From NCBI GenBank assembly GCA_964593925.1, contig CAZQKM010000006.1:28599-92598 (forward strand): a DNA stretch of 64,000 nt, written 5' to 3'. The stretch comes from Oleidesulfovibrio sp964593925 (GTDB lineage: Bacteria; Desulfobacterota; Desulfovibrionia; Desulfovibrionales; Desulfovibrionaceae). Position numbers and translations under genes: made by a program. Numbering within the stretch: position 1 is the stretch's first letter; every line of letters starts with the position of its first letter. The notes below the pieces were generated by a model. The model saw only the letters and a list, made by a program, of their open reading frames with translations. It was not told the origin of the DNA and ran no database searches. This document shows positions 25,330 to 34,055 of the stretch, piece by piece.

Positions 25330-26868
25330 ATGACCCCCAAAGCCCATCCTGTCAGACATTATGTAGGCGGCCAATGGATTGAAGAGGCAGGTGTCTCTGC
25401 AACCCCACTGTACAATCCTTCCACCGGCGATATCATTGGCCACGTGCCCACGGCAAGCGATGCACTTGCCCAACGCGCTGTTGACACAGCAGCCGAGGCA
25501 TTCAGCACATGGAAAAACACTCCCATTGCCAAGCGCATGGGCTACATATTCAAAATACGCGAGTTAATGGATTCCCGCCAGGAAGAGCTTGCTTATTTCA
25601 TAGCCTTGGATCAGGCAAAGCACATTACAGAAGCCCGAGGCGAGGTCCGACGAGTCATTGAAATTCTTGAAGCAACAGCAAGTGTACCGACACTCATTCA
25701 GGGCGAGACACTTGATAACATCGCAACCAACATCAGCGGCAGAGTAATAAAAGCCCCCCTCGGAGTATTTGGCGGCGTTGCACCATTCAATTTCCCGGCA
25801 CTGGTGTTTGGCTGGTTTATTCCCGTTGCCGTGGCAACCGGCAACACATTCATTTACAAGCCATCGACACAATCCCCATTATTCATGCAAAAAATGGTTG
25901 AAATTTTTAAGGAAATAAACATCCCACCAGGAGTCATCAACGTTATACACGGTAGCCGGGAAGTGGTGAGCCCATGGTACACTGACCCGCGTGTGGCCGG
26001 GGTATGCCTTGTGGGCTCCACTCCCACGGCCAAAGCCATGGCCAAGGCCGCAGGAGAACATGCCAAGCGTTCCATGCTGCTGGGCGGTGCAAAAAACATA
26101 TTACTGGCCATGGAAGACACCGACATGGACATCTTCATAGAGAACTTCCTCAACTCCTGCTACGGCTCGGCCGGGCAGCGCTGTCTTGCTGGTTCCATTG
26201 TAGCGGCTGTGCCTGAAATATATGACACCATATGTGAACGCATTCTTGAAGCATCCAAAAACGTGATCGTCGGCAACGCAATGGACGACGGCGTATACAT
26301 GGGGCCACTTATCAGCCTGAAAGCCAAAGAAAATGTTGAACGCTATGTAGATATCGCCCTTGCCCACGGTGGTTGCTCACTGTTGCTGGATGGCCGAAAC
26401 CCCGTAATACCCGACAAAGATAAAAATGGCTATTATGTCGGCCCCACCGTGCTCAAGGACGTCACTCCCTGCAACCCGGTATTCAACACAGAAGTATTCG
26501 GCCCGCTGGTTTCGCTCGTAAAGGTTGCGGACATGGATGATGCCATACGCCTGATCAACAGTTCCGAGTTTGGCAACGGTGCCTGTATTTTTACACAGAA
26601 CATGCACTATGCAGAAACGTTCACCCGCGAGGCAAACGTAGGCATGGTGGGCGTCAATGTGGGTATCTGTGCGCCCCACCCCTATCTGCCCTTTGGCGGT
26701 ATCAAAGGCTCCCTTGTGGGTACCAGCAAGGTGCAGGGCAAAGATGCCGTGGACTTCTACACCCAAAACAAAGTTGTCACAGTACGTACCTATCATCCCA
26801 ACCCGGACGTACGCTCCGGCAGAGCCCAGCCCTCCTCTTCCGGGATACGCAGTTGTGTAGCCTCATAA
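25330..26868 (+). CDS. Aldehyde dehydrogenase, CoA-acylating methylmalonate-semialdehyde type
   Basis: A 512-residue member of the MmsA/IolA branch of aldehyde dehydrogenases. It shows APLGVFGGVAPFNFPALVFGWFIPVAVATGNTFI and the substrate-binding NPST motif. The segment LLGGAKN replaces the usual catalytic ELGGK, and the catalytic Cys is in GSAGQRCLAGS. Loss of the general-base glutamate region is typical of CoA-dependent members. Closing blocks are TEVFGPLV and PYLPFGGIKGS. It should convert a semialdehyde to an acyl-CoA. An AAGGAG precedes the ATG. It is preceded by the sigma-54 promoter and followed by an amino acid permease, so it probably handles the aldehyde from the flavin dehydrogenase pathway. 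The true substrate is unknown. Confidence 0.83.
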   Translation: MTPKAHPVRHYVGGQWIEEAGVSATPLYNPSTGDIIGHVPTASDALAQRAVDTAAEAFSTWKNTPIAKRMGYIFKIRELMDSRQEELAYFIALDQAKHITEARGEVRRVIEILEATASVPTLIQGETLDNIATNISGRVIKAPLGVFGGVAPFNFPALVFGWFIPVAVATGNTFIYKPSTQSPLFMQKMVEIFKEINIPPGVINVIHGSREVVSPWYTDPRVAGVCLVGSTPTAKAMAKAAGEHAKRSMLLGGAKNILLAMEDTDMDIFIENFLNSCYGSAGQRCLAGSIVAAVPEIYDTICERILEASKNVIVGNAMDDGVYMGPLISLKAKENVERYVDIALAHGGCSLLLDGRNPVIPDKDKNGYYVGPTVLKDVTPCNPVFNTEVFGPLVSLVKVADMDDAIRLINSSEFGNGACIFTQNMHYAETFTREANVGMVGVNVGICAPHPYLPFGGIKGSLVGTSKVQGKDAVDFYTQNKVVTVRTYHPNPDVRSGRAQPSSSGIRSCVAS

Positions 26869-26881
26869 AGAGTAGACGTGC

Positions 26882-26917
26882 AGGGGCAGTCCGCATGTAT
26901 GGCGAGCTGCCCCTTTG
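26882..26917 (+). terminator. Hairpin between the aldehyde dehydrogenase and permease genes
   Basis: An 8-bp perfect stem (26882-26889 with 26907-26914) with a 17-base loop ends in CCCCTTTG. The T-run is short, so it may reduce rather than stop transcription into the permease gene. Its arms carry GGGGCA and TGCCCC, like the cores of the upstream palindromes, but the spacing differs. Confidence 0.4.
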
Positions 26918-26987
26918 ATAACCATCGTCCACCCGGTAGATTTTGACAAGACACTCCCTGCACGTGGACCATCCCCAAGGAGTACCC

Positions 26988-28487
26988 ATGGCTGACTATA
27001 CCCAACACGCACAACGCGATACCCTGAAAAAAAGTTTGACCCCCTGGCAGGTCGTGGCTCTTGCCCTTGGCTGTATTGTGGGGTGGGGATGCTTTGTACT
27101 CCCCGCGATTTCTTTTTTACCCAAAGCCGGCCCCATGGCCACACTCATGGGATTTGCCATCGGCGGTATTATCATGGGCATTGTAGCGCTCAGCTACAGC
27201 CAGGTCATTGAGCGCTACCCTGTTGCGGGCGGCGAATTTGCCTATGCCTATGCAGGTTTCGGCCCCACAGCCGCCTTTATCTGTGGCTGGGCTCTGGTAC
27301 TTGGCTACCTTAGCATTGTCGCAATCAACGCATCCGCCATTGCGCTGCTTGCCCGATTTTTGATGCCCGGTGTATTCGAGTTTGGCTATCTGTATACCAT
27401 TGCAGGTTGGAAGGTATACCTTGGTGAAGTACTGCTCATGTCTGCCGCCATTCTACTTTTTGGCCTCATGAACTACCGCGGGGTGGGTCTTGCCGGTTCC
27501 ATCCAGCTTATCCTGGCCATTGCCCTTACATGCGGGGTCATCATTCTTACAGTTGGCGTAGTCAGTGCCCAAACCTTTTCACTGAGCAACCTGGCCCCAT
27601 ATTTTGCGCAAGACAAGTCTCCCCTTGCTGCTGTTATCACCATTGTTGCCATTACCCCCTTTCTCTTTGTAGGCTTTGATACCATCCCCCAAGCTGCAGA
27701 AGAATTTGCCTTTTCGCCTAAAAAAGCACGCATACTCATGCTTGCGGCCATTGGCGTCGGCGCAGTACTCTATGCCTGCGTCACGTTTTCAGTAGGGTCC
27801 ATCATTCCCTACCCGGAGTTGCTTATGCAGGAACACGCATGGGCAACAGGAACCGTTGCCCACATGGCGCTGGGTAAACTGGGGGGGCTCGTACTTGGTA
27901 CAGCCGTACTCGGCGCAGTGTGTACCGGCATGAACGGATTTTATCTTGCCACTACTCGTCTGCTTTTTTCCATTGCCCGCGGCAAATTCCTACCTCCATG
28001 GTTCAGCGCGGTCCATCCCGTGTACCGCACCCCCCACAATGCCATTTTGTTTACCTTGGGAATCAGCCTGCTCACACCATGGGCCGGCCGTGCTGTGGTA
28101 GGCTGGATTGTAGACATGTGCTCCGTAGGCACGATCATTGCCTATATCTTTACCTGTCTCACCTGCTATAAAATACTGGCTGCACGGGGGACAAACAACA
28201 CACTCACCATACTTGGTGCCATTGCCTCTTTTATCATTCTCGGCCTGCTGACCATTCCCGGATCACCCGCTGTTATTGGTACAGAACCATGGATTTTGCT
28301 GGCCATATGGATAGTGTTGGGCATTGCGTTCTATATGGTACAGCGCACAGCTGTTCGCCACACTCCAGAGCCAGCCATACGCCAGGCTATTTTTGGTGAC
28401 AGTACGGTGCCTATCTTTTTTGATACGGCATCCAATGCCACAAAAAATGCCCCTGAGCTGGGGCACCCCGGCCTGCAAAAAAAGTAG
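26988..28487 (+). CDS. APC-superfamily amino acid permease
   Basis: A 499-residue polytopic inner-membrane transporter with about twelve hydrophobic helices. It begins SLTPWQVVALALGCIVGWGCFVLP, the APC helix-1 motif with the unwound GxG-type region (GWGCF). It also has GGEFAYAYAGFGPTAAFICGW in helix 3 and PFLFVGFDTIPQAAEEF near the middle. ATG 26988 with AAGGAG upstream is preferred over an earlier in-frame start. Neighbouring catabolic genes suggest it imports the amino substrate of the pathway; the specificity cannot be told from sequence. Confidence 0.83.
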   Translation: MADYTQHAQRDTLKKSLTPWQVVALALGCIVGWGCFVLPAISFLPKAGPMATLMGFAIGGIIMGIVALSYSQVIERYPVAGGEFAYAYAGFGPTAAFICGWALVLGYLSIVAINASAIALLARFLMPGVFEFGYLYTIAGWKVYLGEVLLMSAAILLFGLMNYRGVGLAGSIQLILAIALTCGVIILTVGVVSAQTFSLSNLAPYFAQDKSPLAAVITIVAITPFLFVGFDTIPQAAEEFAFSPKKARILMLAAIGVGAVLYACVTFSVGSIIPYPELLMQEHAWATGTVAHMALGKLGGLVLGTAVLGAVCTGMNGFYLATTRLLFSIARGKFLPPWFSAVHPVYRTPHNAILFTLGISLLTPWAGRAVVGWIVDMCSVGTIIAYIFTCLTCYKILAARGTNNTLTILGAIASFIILGLLTIPGSPAVIGTEPWILLAIWIVLGIAFYMVQRTAVRHTPEPAIRQAIFGDSTVPIFFDTASNATKNAPELGHPGLQKK

Positions 28488-28579
28488 GCCTTCGGACAAA
28501 AAATACAAAAGCAAAGGGCAAGGATATCCGAAAAACGGTTGAACCCGCTTTCCCTCGTATGCTCTACTCTTTGCCTTAC

Positions 28580-28619
28580 CCGGAATCTTTGCCTGCAAAT
28601 CTACAGGCAAAGATCCCGG
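28580..28619. terminator. Strong hairpin between the permease and panF
   Basis: A 16-bp stem with one mismatch (28580-28595 with 28604-28619) and an eight-base loop lies between convergent genes. No T-run follows on either strand. Its place and stability suggest a bidirectional terminator. Confidence 0.5.
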
Positions 28620-28632
28620 ACTTGTTATAACT

Positions 28633-30120
28633 CTATCGCTCTTTACCCCAAAACAAATCCCTTACCTCAGAGCGTACCCCTGGCCCCATGAAAGCCCCCA
28701 TCACAAATACGCCCAATGCCGCCAGTGTCGTAGGCACAATGGCGTGCATACCGCCCATATGGGGCTTGGTAAGGGTCAGTCCGACAAATACCCCCACTCC
28801 CGTCACAATAGAACATAATGCACCAGTGGCATTGGCTTTTTTCCAATACAGGCCCAAAATAACAGGCCACAGAAACACCGCCTCAAGACCACCAAAGGCA
28901 AACAGATTTATCCAGACAAGCAGATCTGGAGGCTCCAGAGCCGCAAGAAACACCAGCAAGCCGATAACACCAGTACAGGCAAGGCTCATACGCTGAACAC
29001 TCACAGGCTTCATACGCGATACGTCCCCCCCCAGCCTGTACCGGATGTACAAATCCTTCACAATGGCTGCAGAAGCCATAAGCAACATAGAGTCCACAGT
29101 AGACATAATCGCGGCCAGGGGCCCGGCAATGAAGACCCCGGCCCAAAACGGGGGCAGCAGGTTTACGATCATACCAGGCATGGCAAGGTCCCCGGCAGGC
29201 AGACCAGGTAGCACTGCTCGGCCCAGTGCCCCTGCCAGATGAGCACATAAAATCATAAAACCAATAAGAAACGTACCCACCACCATGGCAGTATGCATGG
29301 CACGGGCATCCTTATAAGCCATACAGCGCTGTGTCGTCTGGGGCAACCCCAACACGCCAAGCCCCACCAGAATCCAAAAGGACAGCATAAAAGGTTTGGG
29401 GACTGCATTATCCGGGCCAGTGGGTGTAATCAGCCCGGGGTCCACCGCCTTGAGAGCTGCAATACAACGCTCCATCCCCCCACCCGCTTGGATAACGGCG
29501 AGCAGTACAACCACTACGGCCACCACCATGACAATGCCTTGCAGAGCATCTGTCAGTACAACAGCCCGAAATCCGCCCACAACAGTATAAAGCACCACGG
29601 TAATCCCAAAAAGGGCCAGGCCCACCACATAGGGATACCCAGTCACAGTCTGAAACAGCCGCGCACCACCAATGAACTGAGCCAACATGGCTGCCATGAA
29701 AAACACAAGTAGTGCCACAGAGCATAATGCTGCCACGGCATCGCTTTCATAGCGGGCACGCAGATAGTCCACCAGTGTCACTGAACCGGTTTTGCGTGCC
29801 ACAATGGCAAAGCGCTTACCCAGAACACCCAGGGTTAAAAACGTGGTAGGCACCTGGATCATTGCCAATAATACCCAACTCAGCCCTAGGCTGTAGGCAA
29901 CACCCGGCCCTCCCACAAAGCTGCTGGCACTAGTATAGCTGGCAATAATGGTCATGGCCAACACAAGGCCACCCATGGAGCGTCCGCCGATATAATACTC
30001 CTCAAGCACATGCCGTGACGAACCTTGCACAGATGTACGACGCCGCGCCCATAAGGCCACGGCAAAGGAAAACGCCAGGTACAACACCATGGGAACAACC
30101 AACTGCAACGACGTACTCAT
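28633..30120 (-). CDS. panF: Sodium/pantothenate symporter
   Basis: A 495-residue solute:sodium symporter of the SSS family with about thirteen helices. Typical blocks are EEYYIGGRSMGGLVLAMTIIASYTSASSFVGGPG with the sodium-site serines, a GGFRAVVLTDALQG segment, and AAIMSTVDSMLLMASAAIVKDLY with the second sodium-site motif. The preceding gene encodes a YhdT-family protein whose stop overlaps the panF start by four bases. The yhdT-panF pair is known from enterobacteria, which favours pantothenate as substrate over proline or acetate. Confidence 0.83.
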   Translation of the reverse strand: MSTSLQLVVPMVLYLAFSFAVALWARRRTSVQGSSRHVLEEYYIGGRSMGGLVLAMTIIASYTSASSFVGGPGVAYSLGLSWVLLAMIQVPTTFLTLGVLGKRFAIVARKTGSVTLVDYLRARYESDAVAALCSVALLVFFMAAMLAQFIGGARLFQTVTGYPYVVGLALFGITVVLYTVVGGFRAVVLTDALQGIVMVVAVVVVLLAVIQAGGGMERCIAALKAVDPGLITPTGPDNAVPKPFMLSFWILVGLGVLGLPQTTQRCMAYKDARAMHTAMVVGTFLIGFMILCAHLAGALGRAVLPGLPAGDLAMPGMIVNLLPPFWAGVFIAGPLAAIMSTVDSMLLMASAAIVKDLYIRYRLGGDVSRMKPVSVQRMSLACTGVIGLLVFLAALEPPDLLVWINLFAFGGLEAVFLWPVILGLYWKKANATGALCSIVTGVGVFVGLTLTKPHMGGMHAIVPTTLAALGVFVMGAFMGPGVRSEVRDLFWGKER

Positions 30121-30428
30121 CTGTCCGCCCTCGCATCTGCCGCATCAGGGCGAGGCTCACTACCGGGAATATCATCCTCGTCATCCAGCGGCATGTCAGA
30201 AAAACACACCCGCACCACGAGCCAAAGCAATATGGAGACAAGCGGATATCCCACAATACAGCTATAAAAAAACCACTCCGGCATCCCCCATACATATGCG
30301 TATTCCTCGGGATCCCCGCCGCCCATGCCATAGGCACAAACATACCACCACAAAAAATACAAGCCATACACAGCCAGTGCAAATATGGCTTCTTTGTCTG
30401 CCTGCACAAAACGTTGATCTCGTCGCAT
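30117..30428 (-). CDS. yhdT: YhdT-family (DUF997) small membrane protein
   Basis: A 103-residue protein with two hydrophobic helices (AIFALAVYGLYFLWWYVCAYG and FFYSCIVGYPLVSILLWLVVRVCF). The PEEYAYVWGMPEWFFYSCIVGYP segment is typical of YhdT proteins. The tail is acidic and proline-rich. The start MRRDQRF is preceded by GAGGAGAG; longer frames reach 30506. It overlaps panF by four bases and probably assists or tunes the symporter. Its function is unknown in detail. Confidence 0.75.
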   Translation of the reverse strand: MRRDQRFVQADKEAIFALAVYGLYFLWWYVCAYGMGGGDPEEYAYVWGMPEWFFYSCIVGYPLVSILLWLVVRVCFSDMPLDDEDDIPGSEPRPDAADARADR

Positions 30429-30877
30429 ATTCACTCTCCTCATTCTTCTGCTATCTTTCCGGACAAACACAACCCGGGTCCCCCACTGCAAGCAGCTTTT
30501 TCCCAATATTCTGAAAGATTCCGGGGCATGCTATACTTCACTGAAAGCACGCCTGTATACGTTGGAGTAGCGTACTTAGCAACCACCGTGCTGCTTCCGT
30601 GGCAGGTTTGCGGGGAAAGACCCCTGGCTGGTTCCAAACATTTTATGTCCATGTAGATATTTTGGTAAGCTACATGAATACGGGTGCCCCCACAGCGTCT
30701 AGGCACAGAGCACAAAAGACAGCCTGCCGCCGCGGCACATCGCGTCATACGGTTTACGCCACAAGCACATGCGAACATGCAAAAGGCATTGACAGGAACA
30801 CCACGTGACGTTAGCTAGCTGTACACAGTACACTCCCGTTCGTATACGCGGTATCACCCCCACAAACAGGCATCACC
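30429..30877. other. Divergent intergenic region without recognisable gene
   Basis: About 450 bases separate yhdT (minus) from the TauE/SafE gene (plus). I see no credible coding frame, RNA gene or clear promoter consensus. Long frames here on either strand have compositions unlike the neighbours. Promoters for both flanking units must lie in it. Confidence 0.4.
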
Positions 30878-31606
30878 ATGTTTGACCCTGCCCTTTCCCT
30901 GCAAAGCCTCATACTTGCATTTATTACTGTCTTCTGCGGTGCTTTTGCCCAAGGAGTTGTGGGCTTTGGCCTTGCCCTGCTCATCGGGCCGCTGCTCAGC
31001 ATGATTGACCCGGTCTTTCTGCCTGGCCCCGTGGTTTTGCTTGTAGGCATCATGACAGCGCTCATGACGTATCACGGCCGCAAGGACGTACACATGCCCA
31101 ATGTAAAGCGTACCATTGGCGGCTATTTCATCGGCACGCTCATCGCCATGGCCATCCTTGGCAGCCTGCCGCAACGCGAAACAGCTCTCTTGCTTGGTGT
31201 GCTCATCTTATGTGCCATTGGCATCAGCTTTTTGGGCATTACTCTACCCACCAGTCGCACCACGCTCCTTTCCGCAGGTATTGTGGGCGGCTTCATGGGG
31301 ACTGTGAGCGGCGTGGGCCTCCCCCCACTGGCCCTTGCACTGCAACATGAGCCTGGCCCACGGCTACGCGGTACACTGGCTTTCGTAGGATTTATCTCTA
31401 TTATCATGGCCCAAGTGGCTCTGATATCTATGGGCAAGATCGGCCTGCGTGAGTTGCGGCTTGCGCTTTTGCTGACCCCTGCCGTACCGCTGGGGTACCT
31501 GGCCTCACGCCCTCTAGCCGCACGCTGTGACAAAGGGTATACACGCTATCTTGTCTTTTTGATTGCGGGTTTCAGCGCTGCCATGCTGATCATGCGCAAT
31601 CTCTAA
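30878..31606 (+). CDS. TauE/SafE-family membrane exporter
   Basis: A 242-residue protein with about eight hydrophobic helices in two halves. Each half has the family's small-residue motif: FCGAFAQGVVGFGLALLIGPLLS near the start and GIVGGFMGTVSGVGLPPLALALQ in the middle. The family includes exporters and importers of sulfite, sulfoacetate and other small organic or sulfur anions. Being next to a possible amine-degradation region in a sulfur-metabolising lineage is suggestive, but no neighbour fixes the substrate. Confidence 0.8.
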   Translation: MFDPALSLQSLILAFITVFCGAFAQGVVGFGLALLIGPLLSMIDPVFLPGPVVLLVGIMTALMTYHGRKDVHMPNVKRTIGGYFIGTLIAMAILGSLPQRETALLLGVLILCAIGISFLGITLPTSRTTLLSAGIVGGFMGTVSGVGLPPLALALQHEPGPRLRGTLAFVGFISIIMAQVALISMGKIGLRELRLALLLTPAVPLGYLASRPLAARCDKGYTRYLVFLIAGFSAAMLIMRNL

Positions 31607-31655
31607 CAACTGGGCAGCGGTGCGGAGCCACAAGCACCAACATCTTTTTACACAG

Positions 31656-31686
31656 CACAGGGCGCACCATTACAGTACGCCCTGTG
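31656..31686. terminator. Hairpin between the TauE/SafE gene and glpK
   Basis: A perfect 9-bp inverted repeat (31656-31664 with 31678-31686) lies in the 105-base gap between convergent genes. There is no adjacent T-run, so activity as a terminator is inferred from place and stem strength only. Confidence 0.4.
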
Positions 31687-31711
31687 TCCAAATCATATAT
31701 TCGCCAGGTTC

Positions 31712-33205
31712 TTAGCCTTCTGCCCAGCCCTTGGCGCGCTCCACAGCACGCTTCCAGTTATGGACCAGCGCTTCGCGGGTGCCACTCTTCATCTGCGGCT
31801 CAAAGCTGCGGTCAAGCTGCCACATGGCAGTGATTTCATCCTCGCTCTTCCAGAAACCCACTGCAAGCCCAGCCAAGTATGCAGCCCCCAAGGCCGTGGT
31901 CTCTGTCACTTTGGGACGCTCCACAGGTACCCCCAAAACATCTGCCTGAAACTGCATCAGCAGATTGTTACGAGTTGCACCCCCATCCGCACGCAATGCG
32001 GCCAGGCTAATACCCGCGTCTTTTTGCATACAATCCATAATATCCAGGGTCTGCAAGGCAATGGATTCAAGTGCGGCACGAGCTATATGCGCCTTGGTGG
32101 TCCCCCGGGTTACCCCCACCATAGTCCCCCGGGCATACTGATCCCAGTGCGGCGCCCCCAGACCGGCAAATGCAGGCACCAGCGTTACACCACCATTATC
32201 AGGCACGCTGAGCGCCAGCTGCTCTACTTCGGGCGCACTCTGGATAATACCCAATCCATCACGCAGCCACTGCACCACGGCCCCGGCAATGAATACACTT
32301 CCTTCAAGGCAATACACGCGACCTGCGGGAGTATGCCAACCTGTTGTGGTCAAAAGATTATTTTTGCTGATATGTACCTGCTGACCGGTATTCATCAGCA
32401 TGAAGCAACCAGTGCCATACGTATTTTTGGCCATGCCTTGGTCCAGACAGGCGTTTCCAAAGGTCGCTGCCTGCTGATCACCGGCAATCCCAGAAATGGG
32501 TATTGCCTTGCCCAGAAACTCAGGATGCGTTTCTCCCACCATGGCGGATGAATGTACCACTCGCGGCAACATGGTGCGAGGTATGTCCATAAGCGCCAGC
32601 AACTCGTCATCCCAATCACCGGTATTGATGTTGAACAGCATGGTACGGCTGGCATTAGACTCGTCGGTAACATGCTCTCTGCCTTTTGTCAGATTCCAGA
32701 TGAGCCACGTATCAATGGTACCAAAACATAACTCACCGCGCTCTGCTTTTGCGCGGGCTCCGGGCACATTATCCAAAATCCACTTGACCTTGGTGCCAGA
32801 AAAATAGGCATCAATGACAAGCCCGGTTTTCTCACGAATGGTCTCAGCCAACCCGAGTTTTTTCATCTCATCGCATACACTCGCAGTGCGTCTGTCCTGC
32901 CATACAATGGCATTATAGACAGGGGCACCAGTTTTTCTATCCCAGACCACGGTTGTTTCGCGCTGGTTAGTTATGCCAATGGCAGCTACCTCTCCGGCAT
33001 TCACATCGGCACGCTGGAGGCATTCGCCCATAACCCATGACTGCGTATCAAAAATTTCATTGGCATTATGTTCCACCCAACCTGGCTTGGGGTATATTTG
33101 CGTGAATTCCTTTTGAGAAATCTGTTTTATATCACCCGCACGACTGAACAAAATTGCACGAGAGCTGGTAGTGCCTTGGTCAAGTGCCAAAATATACTTA
33201 CTCAT
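31712..33205 (-). CDS. glpK: Glycerol kinase
   Basis: FGGY-family kinase that phosphorylates glycerol to sn-glycerol-3-phosphate. The start MSKYILALDQGTTSSRAILF is the N-terminal ATPase loop and is preceded by GGGAGG; a longer frame to 33337 is not needed. Other blocks are GWVEHNANEI, QRETTVVWDRKTG, IVWQDRRT, SNASRTMLFNI, GIAGDQQAA, and the C-terminal FAGLGAPHWDQYARGTMVG and ADGGATRNNLLMQFQAD. The 497-residue length is standard. It is the last gene of the glycerol operon, 31 bases after glpF. Confidence 0.95.
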   Translation of the reverse strand: MSKYILALDQGTTSSRAILFSRAGDIKQISQKEFTQIYPKPGWVEHNANEIFDTQSWVMGECLQRADVNAGEVAAIGITNQRETTVVWDRKTGAPVYNAIVWQDRRTASVCDEMKKLGLAETIREKTGLVIDAYFSGTKVKWILDNVPGARAKAERGELCFGTIDTWLIWNLTKGREHVTDESNASRTMLFNINTGDWDDELLALMDIPRTMLPRVVHSSAMVGETHPEFLGKAIPISGIAGDQQAATFGNACLDQGMAKNTYGTGCFMLMNTGQQVHISKNNLLTTTGWHTPAGRVYCLEGSVFIAGAVVQWLRDGLGIIQSAPEVEQLALSVPDNGGVTLVPAFAGLGAPHWDQYARGTMVGVTRGTTKAHIARAALESIALQTLDIMDCMQKDAGISLAALRADGGATRNNLLMQFQADVLGVPVERPKVTETTALGAAYLAGLAVGFWKSEDEITAMWQLDRSFEPQMKSGTREALVHNWKRAVERAKGWAEG

Positions 33206-33236
33206 TCGGGCCTCCCTTTTGAGAGTTGTACAGTAG

Positions 33237-33992
33237 TTATTGTCCCTGCGCCTTATAGATGGCGCCCGTGGTGTAATCATAAATCCTCCCCCCCAGAGCA
33301 CCCCCCACAAAGGGCCCGAGGATGGGCACAAGCACAATGGAAAGATCCATCAAATTACTCTGCGTAAAGCCGGCAAGCAAGGCAAACAAGCGCGGGCCAA
33401 AATCACGAGCAGGGTTGATTGCGTACCCGTTCATGGCGCCCAGGCTCATACCAATGACCACCACAAGCAAGGCCACAATAAATGGTACTATCCAGCCCAC
33501 GTTATTTTTAGCAGCAAAGTCACCAGCGGCCAAAATGCCGAACATCAGAATAGCAGTGCCGATAACCTGATCAATAAAACCGGGCATAAAACCAGGGATA
33601 GCAGGAAATGTACAAAAAACTCCCGCAGTGCTGGCCAGTTGAGGATCTACCAGTAACCATTTGGCCTTAAAATCAATGAAGACCAGCGCTGCGCCTGCAA
33701 AACCACCTGCTGTCTGGGCCAAGGTAAATGGAATGACTTTATGCCAGGGAAAACGGCCTGTTACAGCAAGCCCCAGGGTAACAGCGGGGTTGATATGCGC
33801 ACCAGAAGGCAAGCTAGCCATGATACCCAAAAGAACCGCAAGCCCCCACCCAAAAGTAATGTTGGCCCATGTGATACCCAAGGCATCACCAAACAGCACC
33901 GTCATCGCCACCGTGCCAGCACCAAACAAAATCAGCACCATGGTGCCCATAAACTCCGAGAGAAGCTCCTTGCCTAAGGGTAATTCCTTCAT
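33237..33992 (-). CDS. glpF: Glycerol facilitator (aquaglyceroporin)
   Basis: MIP-family channel of 251 residues with six helices and two pore half-helices. The two NPA motifs are SGAHINPAVTLG and GYAINPARDFGPR; the Asp after the second NPA arginine marks the glycerol-conducting branch. The start MKELPLG is preceded by GGAGG. The gene sits between glpD and glpK and lets glycerol enter for the kinase. Confidence 0.94.
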   Translation of the reverse strand: MKELPLGKELLSEFMGTMVLILFGAGTVAMTVLFGDALGITWANITFGWGLAVLLGIMASLPSGAHINPAVTLGLAVTGRFPWHKVIPFTLAQTAGGFAGAALVFIDFKAKWLLVDPQLASTAGVFCTFPAIPGFMPGFIDQVIGTAILMFGILAAGDFAAKNNVGWIVPFIVALLVVVIGMSLGAMNGYAINPARDFGPRLFALLAGFTQSNLMDLSIVLVPILGPFVGGALGGRIYDYTTGAIYKAQGQ

Positions 33993-34055
33993 ACCACCTC
34001 CGCATTTTTGCATGGATTTGACGGCACTATGCCGTGTTACTCTTAGCCCCAGTCG

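Noticed and set aside
25042..25473. A 143-codon minus-strand frame over the palindromes and the start of the aldehyde dehydrogenase gene.
   Set aside because: It is antisense to a clear gene and to regulatory sequence, with no motif.
30440..30778. A 112-codon minus-strand frame between yhdT and the TauE/SafE gene.
   Set aside because: It is Cys- and Arg-rich without domain or Shine-Dalgarno, and overlaps the region that must hold both divergent promoters.
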